Positions 9,338 to 18,703 are shown, numbered from the stretch's first letter. The stretch: 64,000 nucleotides of DNA from Streptomyces sp. DHE7-1 (GCA_016432725.1 JACJDG010000003.1:4650001-4714000); one strand, 5' to 3'. The notes: generated by a model from the sequence alone, not told the origin. Numbers and translations: made by a program.

Positions 9338-10700
9338 TCAGCACAGCGTCACCGGATCTCCCGGGCCCTCGGGCCACGCCGTCAGCGGGGTGAAGCCGCG
9401 GTGGCCGCACTCGCCGAAGACCCGCACCGGGGCGCCGCCGGACAGGGCGACCAGGCGCCACAGACCCGGACGCGAACGGAACGACTCGGTGAGCGGCAGC
9501 GCCGAGTCGGCCTCCGCGTCAGCCAGTTGCCAGGCACCGCCCGCCTCCGCGTCCTGGGCGGGTACGACCCGGTCCAGCGTGACCGGGACCGACTCCAGCC
9601 AGGGGTCGCCGCGCAGGGCCTCGCCGTAGCGCGCCGCGGCCTCGGCGGTGGTCCCACCGGGCGGGCGCAGCGCGGGGGCGCGGGCGGCGCGTACTGCTCG
9701 CCCAGCGCCGCCCGGACCTGGCCGGCACCGGGGAACACGGACAGGTCCGCGTCCAGCGCGAGACCGACCGGCAGTGACAGCTCCGGGGCCCGGCCGGCCG
9801 CGCCGTAGGAGAGGAGCAGCCGGGTCAGGCCCGAATCCGCGCCGTGCAGCCATATACGGCGCGTCGTCAGTTTCGCGTCGGACGTGTCGTACTGCGCCAG
9901 GACCAGCCAGCGATCGCGCAGCGGCGGTCCGTCGGGCGTCGCGGGCAGGCCGAGCCGGGAGCGGACCGTGGCCGCGAGGGCGTCCGGCAGCCGGTCGCGG
10001 CGCAGCCAGCCCCGGACGAGGAGGTGCAGCAGGGCGCTCTCCTCCAGCAGCCGGGCCGGCCAGCCCGGACCGGAGGCCGGTACCGCCCCCAGCTCCCGCA
10101 CACGTGCCGCGAGTCCCGGCGCCTGCGCGTCGACCATGCGGGCCGCCGTCTCCTCCCACAGCCCGTACCCCGCCTGCTCGGCGGCGGCCAGACCGCCGCG
10201 CAGCAGGTCCGCCAGGCGCTGCTCCAGCTCCGTCGCGCCCGCCGTGACCCGCTCGGCGCGGCGCTCCGCCCGCCGCCGCGCAGCCTCGGGATCGGGGGAG
10301 CCGGACGCGGCACCGCCGTCGGCCCCGGCGCGCCTGCCCTCCGCGCGCTCGCGCCGGCCCGCCAGCCACTGCCCCGCCCAGTCCGGCGGCTCGGCGGCCA
10401 CCGGTACCGAGCCGTCCCCTCCGCCCAGAGCAGGAGCAGGCCGAGGGCGTGCTTGCAGGGGAACTTACGACTCGGACAACTGCACTTGCAGCCGGGGCCG
10501 GTGGCGTCCGCGAGGTCCACCACCGTCTGGTACGGCCTGCTGCCGCTGCCCTTGCAGAGCCCCCACACCGTCCCCTCTCCGCTCCCCGCGCCGGACCACG
10601 GCCCGGCCGTGCCCAGTCTGCTTCCCGCCTGTCGTGACGCGGCGTCAGGCGCCAGAGCCAGCACCTGGTCCGCGGTCCAGCGCACCCCCTGCTCAGTCAT
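9338..10700 (-). CDS. SWIM zinc-finger protein (module gene), two apparent frameshifts
   Basis: Reconstructed 454-residue protein. ATG 10700 is preceded 7 nt upstream by a TACCGT -10 element, so the mRNA is probably leaderless. The SWIM finger CxCx6CxH is Cys73-x-Cys75 ... Cys82-x-His84 (GCKCSCPSRKFPCKHAL), a fold expected to bind zinc plus nucleic acid or protein. The rest is helical, Arg/Ala/Leu-rich, ending in a beta-rich part with WPEGPGDPVTLC. The frame is restored by one extra base in the runs at 10416-10419 (four C) and 9674-9678 (five G). Probably the first gene of the leftward arm of the module. The molecular role of the family is unknown to me. Confidence 0.78.
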
Positions 10701-10707
10701 GGAAACG

Positions 10708-10789
10708 ACGGTAGGTCCCCCCACTGACAATCGGCCTCGCGAGCACGTCCGTGCAGGTCAGAGCGATTGTCAGTGGGGTGGTGCACGGT
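10708..10789. promoter_or_regulatory. Divergent inverted-repeat promoter, RecA-NDp/PafBC-like
   Basis: A perfect 15-bp inverted repeat, CCCCACTGACAATCG (10719-10733) and its complement (10764-10778), is separated by 30 bp. Each arm holds TTGTCAGTG pointing outwards. On the minus strand TTGTCAGTG (10722-10730) is followed by exactly 8 nt and TACCGT (10708-10713), 7 nt before the SWIM gene ATG. This fits TTGTCRGTG-N8-TAnnnT, the mycobacterial LexA-independent DNA-damage promoter as I recall it. On the plus strand TTGTCAGTG (10767-10775) plus 8 nt reaches CACGGT, a weaker -10. Both arms of the five-gene module therefore appear to share one control element. Confidence 0.7.
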
Positions 10790-10832
10790 GGATGCCAGAT
10801 CCGAACCGGCCGAGCTGGAGGGGGCCTCAGCC

Positions 10833-11963
10833 ATGTCTGTGTCCGTGGAACCGATGTCCGTCGACACGAGCGGAGACCAGGGCGCGCAGGCGTTGCGACC
10901 GCACGCCGAGCACGCCTTCGCCGCCGAACTCGCCGCGCTCGCAGCCCAGGACGACCGCCCGCGCCCGGCCCGCTGGAGACTGTCGCCGTGGGCGGTGGCG
11001 ACCTACCTGCTCGGCGGCACCCTGCCGGACGGCACCGTGATCACGCCCAAGTACGTGGGCCCGCGCCGAATCGTCGAGGTCGCCGTCACCACCCTCGCCA
11101 CCGACCGCGCCCTGCTCCTGCTCGGCGTGCCCGGCACGGCCAAGACCTGGGTGTCGGAGCATCTGGCGGCCGCCGTGAGCGGCGACTCGACCCTCCTGGT
11201 GCAGGGCACGGCGGGCACGCCGGAGGAGGCGATCCGCTACGGCTGGAACTACGCGCGGCTCCTCGCCCACGGCCCCAGCCGGGACGCCCTCGTGCCCAGT
11301 CCCGTCATGCGGGCCATGGCCGAGGGCATGACGGCCCGGGTGGAGGAGCTGACCCGTATCCCGGCCGACGTCCAGGACACCCTGATCACGATCCTGTCCG
11401 AGAAGACGCTGCCGATCCCGGAGCTGGGCCAGGAGGTGCAGGCGGTCCGCGGGTTCAACCTCATCGCCACCGCCAACGACCGCGACCGCGGCGTCAACGA
11501 CCTCTCCAGCGCCCTGCGCCGCCGATTCAACACCGTGGTGCTGCCGCTGCCGGAGAGCGCCGACGCCGAGGTCGACATCGTCACCCGGCGCGTGGCGCAG
11601 ATCGGCCGCTCCCTCGAGCTGCCCGCCGCGCCCGACGGCATCGACGAGATCCGCCGGGTGGTGACCGTCTTCCGTGAGCTGCGCGACGGGTTGACGGCCG
11701 ACGGCCGCACCAAGCTGAAGTCGCCGAGCGGCACGCTCTCCACGGCCGAGGCGATCTCCGTCGTGACCAACGGCCTGGCCCTGGCGGCCCACTTCGGTGA
11801 CGGCGTGCTGCGCGCGGGCGACATCGCCGCCGGCATCCTCGGCGCCGTGGTCCGCGATCCGGCGGCCGACCGGGTGATCTGGCAGGAGTACCTGGAGACG
11901 GTCGTGCGCGAGCGGGACGGCTGGAAGGACTTCTACCGGGCCTGCCGGGAGGTGAGCGCGTGA
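10833..11963 (+). CDS. MoxR-type AAA+ ATPase (module gene)
   Basis: 376 residues, intact. ATG 10833 follows GGAGGGGG; an in-frame leaderless GTG at 10788 is possible. Walker A is GVPGTAKT (98-105). The Walker B region reads ARVEELTRIPADVQ (168-181), with Glu-Glu in place of the common Asp-Glu. Sensor 1 is IATAND (211-216) and the arginine-finger segment is LRRRF (228-232). MoxR ATPases are chaperone-like machines that work with VWA proteins on partner complexes; a VWA gene follows two genes downstream. It overlaps the next gene by GTGA, so translation is coupled. Probably a cytoplasmic motor of the module. Confidence 0.88.
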   Translation: MSVSVEPMSVDTSGDQGAQALRPHAEHAFAAELAALAAQDDRPRPARWRLSPWAVATYLLGGTLPDGTVITPKYVGPRRIVEVAVTTLATDRALLLLGVPGTAKTWVSEHLAAAVSGDSTLLVQGTAGTPEEAIRYGWNYARLLAHGPSRDALVPSPVMRAMAEGMTARVEELTRIPADVQDTLITILSEKTLPIPELGQEVQAVRGFNLIATANDRDRGVNDLSSALRRRFNTVVLPLPESADAEVDIVTRRVAQIGRSLELPAAPDGIDEIRRVVTVFRELRDGLTADGRTKLKSPSGTLSTAEAISVVTNGLALAAHFGDGVLRAGDIAAGILGAVVRDPAADRVIWQEYLETVVRERDGWKDFYRACREVSA

Positions 11964-14338
11964 GCGACACCGCCGCCCGGGGCGGCGCCCACGCCCCCGG
12001 GCCGCTGCTGCTGGGCGTGCGGCACCACGGGCCCGGCTCGGCGCGCGCTGTACGGGCCGCCCTGGACGCCGCCCGGCCCGGCGCGGTGCTCGTCGAGGGG
12101 CCGCCCGAGGCCGACCCGCTGATCCCGCTGGCCGCCGACCCGGACCTGCGGCCCCCGGTCGCCCTGCTCGCCCACGCCGTGGACGAGCCCGGACGCTCCT
12201 CTTTCTGGCCCATGGCGGAGTTCAGCCCCGAGTGGGTGGCGATCCGCTGGGCCCTGGAGCACGACGTTCCGGCCCGCTTCATCGACCTGCCGGCCGCGCA
12301 CACGCTGGCCTGGGACACCGAGGCGCAGACCCCGCCCGGTGCCGGTGCCGGCACCGGGGAGGGCCCGGAAACCGACCCGCGCGTCGACCCGCTCGCGGCG
12401 CTCGCCGGGGCCGCCGGTCACGACGATCCCGAGCGCTGGTGGGAGGACGTCGTCGAGCACCGGGGAGCCGGGCCCAGCGACCCCTTCGCGCCGTTCGCCG
12501 CCCTGGAGGAGGCCATGGCCGCGCTGCGGGAGCGGTACGGCGCCGGAGGCAGACCCCGCGACCTGGTGCGGGAGGCCCATATGCGGCTTCAGGTGCGGGC
12601 CGCGCGCAAGGAGTTCGGCGCCGAGGTGGCCGTCGTGTGCGGCGCGTGGCACGTGCCCGCGCTGCGCGAGCGGACCACCGTCACCGCCGACCGGGCACTG
12701 CTCAAGGGGCTGCCCAGGATCAGGGCCGAGCTGACCTGGGTGCCGTGGACGCACCGCCGGCTGGCCCGGTCGAGCGGCTACGGCGCCGGGATCGAATCGC
12801 CCGGCTGGTACGGCCATCTGTTCCGGGCGCCGGACCGGCCGGTCGAGCGCTGGCTGACCAAGGTGGCGGGGCTGCTGCGCGCGGAGGACCGGATGGTGTC
12901 GTCCGCGCACGTCATCGAGGCGGTCCGGCTCGCCGGCACCCTCGCGGCGATGCGCGGCCGCCCGCTGCCCGGCCTGAGCGAGACCACCGACGCCGTACGC
13001 GCCGTGATGTGCGACGGGTCCGACGTACCGCTGGCGCTGGTACATGACCGGCTGGTGGTCGGCGACCTGCTGGGCGAGGTGCCGGAGACGGCGCCCGCGG
13101 TGCCCCTGCAGCGCGACCTGGCCCGGGAGCAGCGCAGACTGCGGCTGAAGCCGGAGGCCCTGGAGCGGGAGCTGGAGCTCGACCTGCGCAGGGACACCGA
13201 CGCCGGCCGCGGCAGGCTCCTGCACCGGCTGCGGCTGCTCGGCGTCGGCTGGGGCGAGCCGGCCGAGTCCCGGGGGAGCACCGGCACCTTCCGGGAGACC
13301 TGGCGGCTGCGCTGGGAGCCGGAGCTGTCGGTGCGGGTCGCCGAGGCGGGGGTGTGGGGGACGACCGTGCTCGCCGCGGCCACGGCGAAGGCCGAGGCCG
13401 ACGCGCTCGCCGCGCGGGCCCTCGCCGACGTCACCGCCCTCGCCGAGCACTGCCTGCTCGCCGGGCTGCCGGACGCGCTGCCCGTGGTGATGCGGGTGCT
13501 CGCCGACCGGGCGGCCCTCGACACGGACGTCGGCCACCTCGCCCAGGCCCTGCCGGCCCTGGTCCGCTCGCTGCGCTACGGCGACGTGCGCGGTACCGAC
13601 ACCGGAGCCCTGGCCGGCGTCGCGGCGGGTCTCGCCGAGCGGGTCTTCGTCGGTCTGCCGCCGGCCTGCGCCGCCCTCGACGCGGACGCGGCGCAGGAGA
13701 TGCGCGGACATGTGGACGCCGTGCACACGGCCGTGGGCCTGCTCGCGGAGACCCTCGCCGGCACCCCGGCCGCCGGGCACGGGGACCTGCGCGCCCGGTG
13801 GCGGGCCGTACTGCGGACCCTGGCCACGCGGGTCACCGTGCCCGGTGTCGTCCGCGGGCGGGCCGTGCGGCTGCTGCTGGACGACGGCGAGCTGGAACCC
13901 GGGGAGGCCGCCCGGCTGATGGGCCTGGTGCTCTCCCCGGGCACCCCGCCCGCCGACGCGGCGGCCTGGATCGAGGGCTTCGCCGGGGGCGGGGGCGGCA
14001 TGCTGCTGGTCCACGACGAACGGCTGCGCGGTCTGGTCGACACCTGGCTGACCGCGGTCCCGGCGGACGCCTTCACCGACGTACTCCCGCTGCTGCGGCG
14101 CACGTTCTCGGCGTACGAGCCCGGCGTGCGCAGAACCCTCGGGGAACTGGTGCGGCGCGGCCCCGGAGCGGACACCGCCCGGACGGCCCGGGCGGCGGCC
14201 GTCCCCGGCTTCGCCGCCGAGCCGGACACCGCGCGCGCCGACGCCGTGCTGCCGGTGCTGCGGCTGCTCCTCGGCCCGGACCCGGGGGCCGGGACCTCGA
14301 CGACCGACGACGACTGCCTGACAGGAGTGGGCGCATGA
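11960..14338 (+). CDS. DUF5682 protein, TraB/ChaN-like N-terminus (module gene)
   Basis: 792 residues, intact, between the MoxR and VWA genes with 4-bp overlaps on each side. The N-terminal segment LLGVRHHGPGSARAV ... VLVEGPPEADP (about 14-53) and a later GAWHVPAL (about 230) resemble the His/Glu motifs of the TraB/TIKI/ChaN/erythromycin-esterase-like fold, which suggests a metal- or hydrolase-type active site; this is inference from motif shape. The long C-terminal half (about 380-790) is Leu/Ala/Arg-rich helix with no recognised domain. No signal peptide or membrane segment is seen, so it should be cytosolic. Function unknown; operon context makes it the likely client or effector of the MoxR/VWA pair. 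Confidence 0.8.
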   Translation: MSDTAARGGAHAPGPLLLGVRHHGPGSARAVRAALDAARPGAVLVEGPPEADPLIPLAADPDLRPPVALLAHAVDEPGRSSFWPMAEFSPEWVAIRWALEHDVPARFIDLPAAHTLAWDTEAQTPPGAGAGTGEGPETDPRVDPLAALAGAAGHDDPERWWEDVVEHRGAGPSDPFAPFAALEEAMAALRERYGAGGRPRDLVREAHMRLQVRAARKEFGAEVAVVCGAWHVPALRERTTVTADRALLKGLPRIRAELTWVPWTHRRLARSSGYGAGIESPGWYGHLFRAPDRPVERWLTKVAGLLRAEDRMVSSAHVIEAVRLAGTLAAMRGRPLPGLSETTDAVRAVMCDGSDVPLALVHDRLVVGDLLGEVPETAPAVPLQRDLAREQRRLRLKPEALERELELDLRRDTDAGRGRLLHRLRLLGVGWGEPAESRGSTGTFRETWRLRWEPELSVRVAEAGVWGTTVLAAATAKAEADALAARALADVTALAEHCLLAGLPDALPVVMRVLADRAALDTDVGHLAQALPALVRSLRYGDVRGTDTGALAGVAAGLAERVFVGLPPACAALDADAAQEMRGHVDAVHTAVGLLAETLAGTPAAGHGDLRARWRAVLRTLATRVTVPGVVRGRAVRLLLDDGELEPGEAARLMGLVLSPGTPPADAAAWIEGFAGGGGGMLLVHDERLRGLVDTWLTAVPADAFTDVLPLLRRTFSAYEPGVRRTLGELVRRGPGADTARTARAAAVPGFAAEPDTARADAVLPVLRLLLGPDPGAGTSTTDDDCLTGVGA

Positions 14339-15513
14339 CCGGCGAACCCCTGCCGACGGATACCGCCGACCCGGCGCGGGAGCGGCTGCGGCGCTGGCGG
14401 CTGGTGCTCGGCGGCGACCAGGCCGACGGCACCGGCTGCGCGCTGTCCGGCCGGGACGCGGCGATGGACGGGACGCTCGCCGCGCTGTACGGCAAGGGCG
14501 ACAGACCGCAGGGCGGGCGGGAGCGTTCGGCGGGCCTGGGTGCCTCGGCGCCTTCCGTGGCCCGCTGGCTCGGCGACATCCGCACCTATTTCCCCTCCTC
14601 CGTCGTCCAGGTCATGCAGCGCGACGCCATCGACCGGCTCGGGCTCGCGTCCCTGCTGCTGGAGCCGGAGATGCTGGCGGCGGTCGAGGCTGACGTGCAC
14701 CTCGTCGGCACGTTGCTCTCGCTCAACAAGGCCATGCCGGAGACGACGAAGGAGACGGCGCGGGCGGTGGTGCGCAAGGTGGTCGAGGATCTGGAGAAGC
14801 GGCTCGCCGCCCGGACCCGGGCCACCCTCACCGGCGCCCTCGACCGCAGCGCGCGCGTCACCCGGCCGCGCCACCACGACATCGACTGGAACCGCACCGT
14901 CGCGGCCAACCTCAAGCACTACCTGCCGGAGTACCGCACGATCGTGCCGGAACGGCTCATCGGATACGGGCGGGCCGCGCAGTCCGTGAAGAAGGAGGTC
15001 GTCCTCTGCATCGACCAGTCGGGCTCGATGGCGGCGTCCGTCGTCTACGCGTCCGTCTTCGGGGCGGTGCTGGCCTCGATGCGGTCCATCGACACCCGGC
15101 TCGTCGTGTTCGACACGGCCGTCGTGGACCTCACCGACCAGCTCGACGACCCGGTCGACGTGCTCTTCGGCACCCAGCTAGGCGGCGGCACGGACATCAA
15201 CCGGGCGCTCGCCTACTGCCAGGAGCGGATCACCCGGCCCGCCGAGACGGTGGTGGTGCTGATCAGCGACCTGTACGAGGGCGGCATACGCGACGAGATG
15301 CTCAAGCGGGTCGCCGCGATGAAGGCGTCCGGGGTCCAGTTCGTCACCCTGCTCGCGCTGTCGGACGAAGGGGCGCCGGCGTACGACCGGGACCACGCGG
15401 CGGCGCTCGCGGCGCTCGGCGCGCCCGCGTTCGCCTGCACGCCCGACCTGTTCCCGGAGGTGATGGCGGCGGCGATCGAGAAACGGCCGCTGCCGATACC
15501 GGAAACCGCCTGA
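14335..15513 (+). CDS. VWA-domain protein with intact MIDAS (module gene)
   Basis: 392 residues. ATG 14335 overlaps the previous stop (ATGA) and has ACAGGAG upstream. Residues 1-200 are helical. The von Willebrand A domain starts near 220: the MIDAS triad is DQSGS (Asp227, Ser229, Ser231), a Thr in GGGTDIN, and Asp in LISDLYEGG, so metal binding is predicted to be intact. It lacks a signal peptide or membrane anchor, so it is a cytosolic type as found with MoxR ATPases. Last gene of the rightward arm. I see no strong terminator in the 62 bp before the next gene. Confidence 0.87.
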   Translation: MTGEPLPTDTADPARERLRRWRLVLGGDQADGTGCALSGRDAAMDGTLAALYGKGDRPQGGRERSAGLGASAPSVARWLGDIRTYFPSSVVQVMQRDAIDRLGLASLLLEPEMLAAVEADVHLVGTLLSLNKAMPETTKETARAVVRKVVEDLEKRLAARTRATLTGALDRSARVTRPRHHDIDWNRTVAANLKHYLPEYRTIVPERLIGYGRAAQSVKKEVVLCIDQSGSMAASVVYASVFGAVLASMRSIDTRLVVFDTAVVDLTDQLDDPVDVLFGTQLGGGTDINRALAYCQERITRPAETVVVLISDLYEGGIRDEMLKRVAAMKASGVQFVTLLALSDEGAPAYDRDHAAALAALGAPAFACTPDLFPEVMAAAIEKRPLPIPETA

Positions 15514-15575
15514 CGTGGCAGGGAAAAAGGGACATGGCTACTCATTGGTAACAGGGGCTTGCGCTACCTCGGGCC

Positions 15576-16724
15576 GTGCGTGCGAGTATCTACGCCGCCT
15601 TCTCCCCACCGACCCGAGGAAGCTCTCGCCTCTTGACCCTGACAGCAGCTCCGTTCGGGACCGCTGTGCGCACGCTGCGCACCGCGGCCGGGCGGCGTGC
15701 GCTCCAACTGGCGCTGCTGCTCGGCGGACTGCTCGCTCTCGGCTTCCTCTGTGGGGAGCAGGCCCACGCGGCGGAGGGTACGCCCGCGGTCCCGGTGAGT
15801 TCGGCACAACCCAGGACCGGACACGAGAACGCGACGACCGCCGAGGCGCCGACCATCAAGGCGCTGACCATCAAGGCGCCGACCATCAAGGCGCCAACCA
15901 CCAAGGCGCCGACCACCGAGGCGGAGGCGACCGGCACCACGACCGCCAAGGCGAGCTCCGTCACCGCCCCGACGAGGACCGTCACCGCCACGGCGAAGTC
16001 CGTCACCGCACCCGCCACCGAGGCGGGTTCCGTCGTCGCACCGGACGCCGAGGCCGCACCCGTCGCCGAACGGGCCGTCACCTCCGTGCGAGGGGTCACC
16101 GACGGCACCGCCGTCGAACGGGCCGTCACCTCGGTGGGGGCGGTCACCGAACGCGTCGTCGCCCCGGTGCGCACCGTCGTGCGCGAGACGGCCGGCACCC
16201 TCGACACGGCACGGGCCACGGCGCTGCCCGGATCGTCCTCGGTGCCCGTGCCGCAGCTCCCCGGAATCTCCGATCGGCTGCCCGTGCCGCAGCCGCCCGC
16301 GCCGGTCACGCCGGAACCCCGGCCGGACCGGCACGGCGGCATGGCACCGGCCGCCGGACAGGCCGAGCGGCCCGGCGCCGAGAGCTCCAAGCCCGGCCAC
16401 CGTGCCGCGGCCCCCGCGCGCCCGTCGGCCGTCACCTACGGACCGGACGCCGGGCCCGCCGCCGCGCAGGCCCCGGCACACATCCCGACGCGCAGTGCCA
16501 CCGCCGCGGCCGGCGCCCCGGCCCAGCGGCCCACGCCGCCCGCGGACCCGGACGGCGCCCTCGGCAAGCAGGCGACCGACGGCACCGCGTCCCGGCACGG
16601 CGACGCGCACGCGATCGCCCTCGACGGCCGGGCGCCGCTGCGGCTCCTGCCCGGCACCACCGCGCGCGTCGACGCGCCCGGGACCCGGGAACGGCACCGG
16701 GACATCCCTCTCTTCCCCGGCTAG
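15576..16724 (+). CDS. Secreted Ala/Thr/Pro-rich hypothetical protein
   Basis: 382 residues from GTG 15576 (weak ribosome binding site). A long basic N-region and the hydrophobic stretch ALQLALLLGGLLALGFLCG (about 43-61) followed by QAHAAE look like an export signal. The mature part is low complexity: five near-identical pentamers of the type APTIK/APTTK (DNA about 15850-15915), then TAPTRTVTATAKSVTAP, and repeated ERAVTSV..VTE units (about 168-200). No enzyme domain is visible. It sits just upstream of another repetitive secreted protein in the same direction, and both share short VTxxVxxV words. It may be an extended, possibly glycosylated envelope protein; this is inference. Confidence 0.7.
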   Translation: MRASIYAAFSPPTRGSSRLLTLTAAPFGTAVRTLRTAAGRRALQLALLLGGLLALGFLCGEQAHAAEGTPAVPVSSAQPRTGHENATTAEAPTIKALTIKAPTIKAPTTKAPTTEAEATGTTTAKASSVTAPTRTVTATAKSVTAPATEAGSVVAPDAEAAPVAERAVTSVRGVTDGTAVERAVTSVGAVTERVVAPVRTVVRETAGTLDTARATALPGSSSVPVPQLPGISDRLPVPQPPAPVTPEPRPDRHGGMAPAAGQAERPGAESSKPGHRAAAPARPSAVTYGPDAGPAAAQAPAHIPTRSATAAAGAPAQRPTPPADPDGALGKQATDGTASRHGDAHAIALDGRAPLRLLPGTTARVDAPGTRERHRDIPLFPG

Positions 16725-16864
16725 GGCTCAGGGCCGACCACCCCGCCACCGACCTGTCGCGCGGGGCGCAGCAGGTCTGCCCGCCCGTCCGGGCCCCCTT
16801 CCCGATCCACTCGGAGATCCCGGACGGAAACCCCTCAGCCGTTTCCGAAGGACTGACGCACGCA

Positions 16865-18703
16865 ATGAACAAGAACATCCGCCGTTCCATCGTGATCGCC
16901 GCCGGTGTCACCGGCGCCTGGGCGCTGGGCTCGGCCGCCGCCAGCGCCGACGAACTGTCGTCCCCCTCGGTCTCCGTACCGGACACCGACAGCAGCACCG
17001 GCACCCTGACCGGCACGCTCACCGACACCGTCGACGGTGTCCTCACCGACGTCACCGACGTCACCGATGTCGCCGGCGGCACCGGTGTCACCGGCACCGT
17101 CTCCCGGCTCACGGACACGGCCTCCGACACCGTCCAGAGCACGGCGGCCGGGGCGCGCAAGCCGGCCGGGACCGCCACCGGCACCGCCGACCGGGCGCGC
17201 CACGACGCCGACACCACGACCCCGGCCGCCAAGCGGATCAGGGGCGACCAGGCCATCAAGGGCGCGCAGGCGGCCCGCGCCGGACAGGACCGGGCCGAGG
17301 CGCACGCGCCGGCCGCCCGGCACGCCCAGCACCTGCGGGCGGCGGGCGACGGGCTCCTCGGCGGGACCACCGCGCGGCCCGCCAGGGTCACCGAGGTGGC
17401 CACCCCCCTCCCGGCCCCCACCGCACAGGGCGGGATCGACTACCTCTTCGGCCCGCTCTCCTCCTTCGCCCCCGAGGTGGAGGAGGCGCTGGCCGCCGCG
17501 CAGACCGGGCTCAGGACCACCGCGTCCGACGCCCGGCTGAGGGCCGGGACCACCGTCTCCGGAGTGCCCGCGCACGTCACCGGCACGGTCGCCGGCGCCC
17601 AGCGGCGAGTGACGGACACCGTGCGGGCCGTGCCGGGGACGGCCGCGCCGGTCGTGGACGAGACGACCGCCGCCGCGGTCCCGCCGGTGGCCTCCGCCGC
17701 GGTGGACGGCGTGCTGCCGGTCGCCGGACAGGCCGTGGCGGGAGCCGTACCGGCCGCCGGGCACGCGGTCGAGGGCGTGCACGGCGCCGCCTCGGGCGCG
17801 GTGACGGGCGTCCGGGGCACCGCCACCGGTGCGGTGTCGGGCGTGCTGCCCACCGCCGGGTACGCGGTCGCGGGTGTCGGGGTCACGGCCGCGGACGCCG
17901 TGGCGCGGGCGCGCGGTCTCGCCGCGGACGCGACGGCCGGCGTGCTCGGCGTCACCGGCGGTGCCGTGACCGGCGTCGACGGCACCGCCACGGGCGCGGT
18001 GGGCGGTGTGCACGGCACCGCCGGGTCCGCCGTGGCCGGAGTGGACGGCACCGCCACCGGTGCCCTGGCCGACGTGCTCCCCGTCGCCGGCGGTGCCGTC
18101 GGGGACGTGTCGCCGTACGCCACCGGGCTGGCCGGCCAGGTCGTCCACGACACCGCGGACGCCGTGCTGCCGCCGGTCGCCGGTGCCGCCGTGCACGGGG
18201 TCGTGCCGGTCGCCGGACAGGCCGTGACGGACGCGGGGACGCTCGCGTACGGGGTGACCGGCGCCGTGGCGCCCTTCGCGGCCGGCGTCGTGGGCGCCGT
18301 GCCGACGGCCGTCCAGGGGGTGACCGGCCAGGCCGGTCACCTCGCGCAGGGCGTGACCGGGCAGGTGCCGCCGTTCGCGGCGGGGGTCACCGGGTCCGTG
18401 CGGCCGGTCGTCGACCAGGTCACCGGGGCGGTACGGCCGGTCGTCGACGGTGTCGGCGGCAGCGCGAGCGGACTGGCGCACGGCGTGGCGGGCGAGGCGG
18501 TGCCGTTCGCGGACGGCGTCGTCGGCGCGGCCGGTCCCGTCACGCGTCAGGCCGGCCCGTTCGCCCAGGACCTCGGCTGGACCGCGCGGGTCACCGCCGG
18601 GCCGCTGGCCGCCCATGCCGTGGACGGTGCCGGGCGGGCCGCTAAGACGGTCACTCCGGGGTATGCGCACGACCTGACGGACCAGTACGGCGTGCGGGCC
18701 TGA
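16865..18703 (+). CDS. Secreted Val/Ala/Gly-repeat hypothetical protein
   Basis: 612 residues from ATG 16865 (GAAGGA upstream). Signal peptide MNKNIRRSIVIAAGVTGAWA ... SAAASADE (1-30). An early Thr/Asp part (GTLTGTLTDTVDGVLTDVTD) is followed by a charged Ala-rich helix (100-160) and, from about 230 on, a long irregular repeat with period about 11-14, of the type VxGVxGTATGAVxGV / PVAGQAVAG. The regular spacing of Val and Ala suggests an extended amphipathic helix or a beta-like repeat. No known domain. Codon use is normal for the genome. It could be a wall-associated structural protein; no functional claim is made. Confidence 0.75.
   Translation: MNKNIRRSIVIAAGVTGAWALGSAAASADELSSPSVSVPDTDSSTGTLTGTLTDTVDGVLTDVTDVTDVAGGTGVTGTVSRLTDTASDTVQSTAAGARKPAGTATGTADRARHDADTTTPAAKRIRGDQAIKGAQAARAGQDRAEAHAPAARHAQHLRAAGDGLLGGTTARPARVTEVATPLPAPTAQGGIDYLFGPLSSFAPEVEEALAAAQTGLRTTASDARLRAGTTVSGVPAHVTGTVAGAQRRVTDTVRAVPGTAAPVVDETTAAAVPPVASAAVDGVLPVAGQAVAGAVPAAGHAVEGVHGAASGAVTGVRGTATGAVSGVLPTAGYAVAGVGVTAADAVARARGLAADATAGVLGVTGGAVTGVDGTATGAVGGVHGTAGSAVAGVDGTATGALADVLPVAGGAVGDVSPYATGLAGQVVHDTADAVLPPVAGAAVHGVVPVAGQAVTDAGTLAYGVTGAVAPFAAGVVGAVPTAVQGVTGQAGHLAQGVTGQVPPFAAGVTGSVRPVVDQVTGAVRPVVDGVGGSASGLAHGVAGEAVPFADGVVGAAGPVTRQAGPFAQDLGWTARVTAGPLAAHAVDGAGRAAKTVTPGYAHDLTDQYGVRA

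Noticed and set aside
15850..15920. Insertion-sequence end or transposon repeat
   Set aside because: The repeats are short in-frame pentapeptide codons within a secreted protein, with no inverted termini or transposase.
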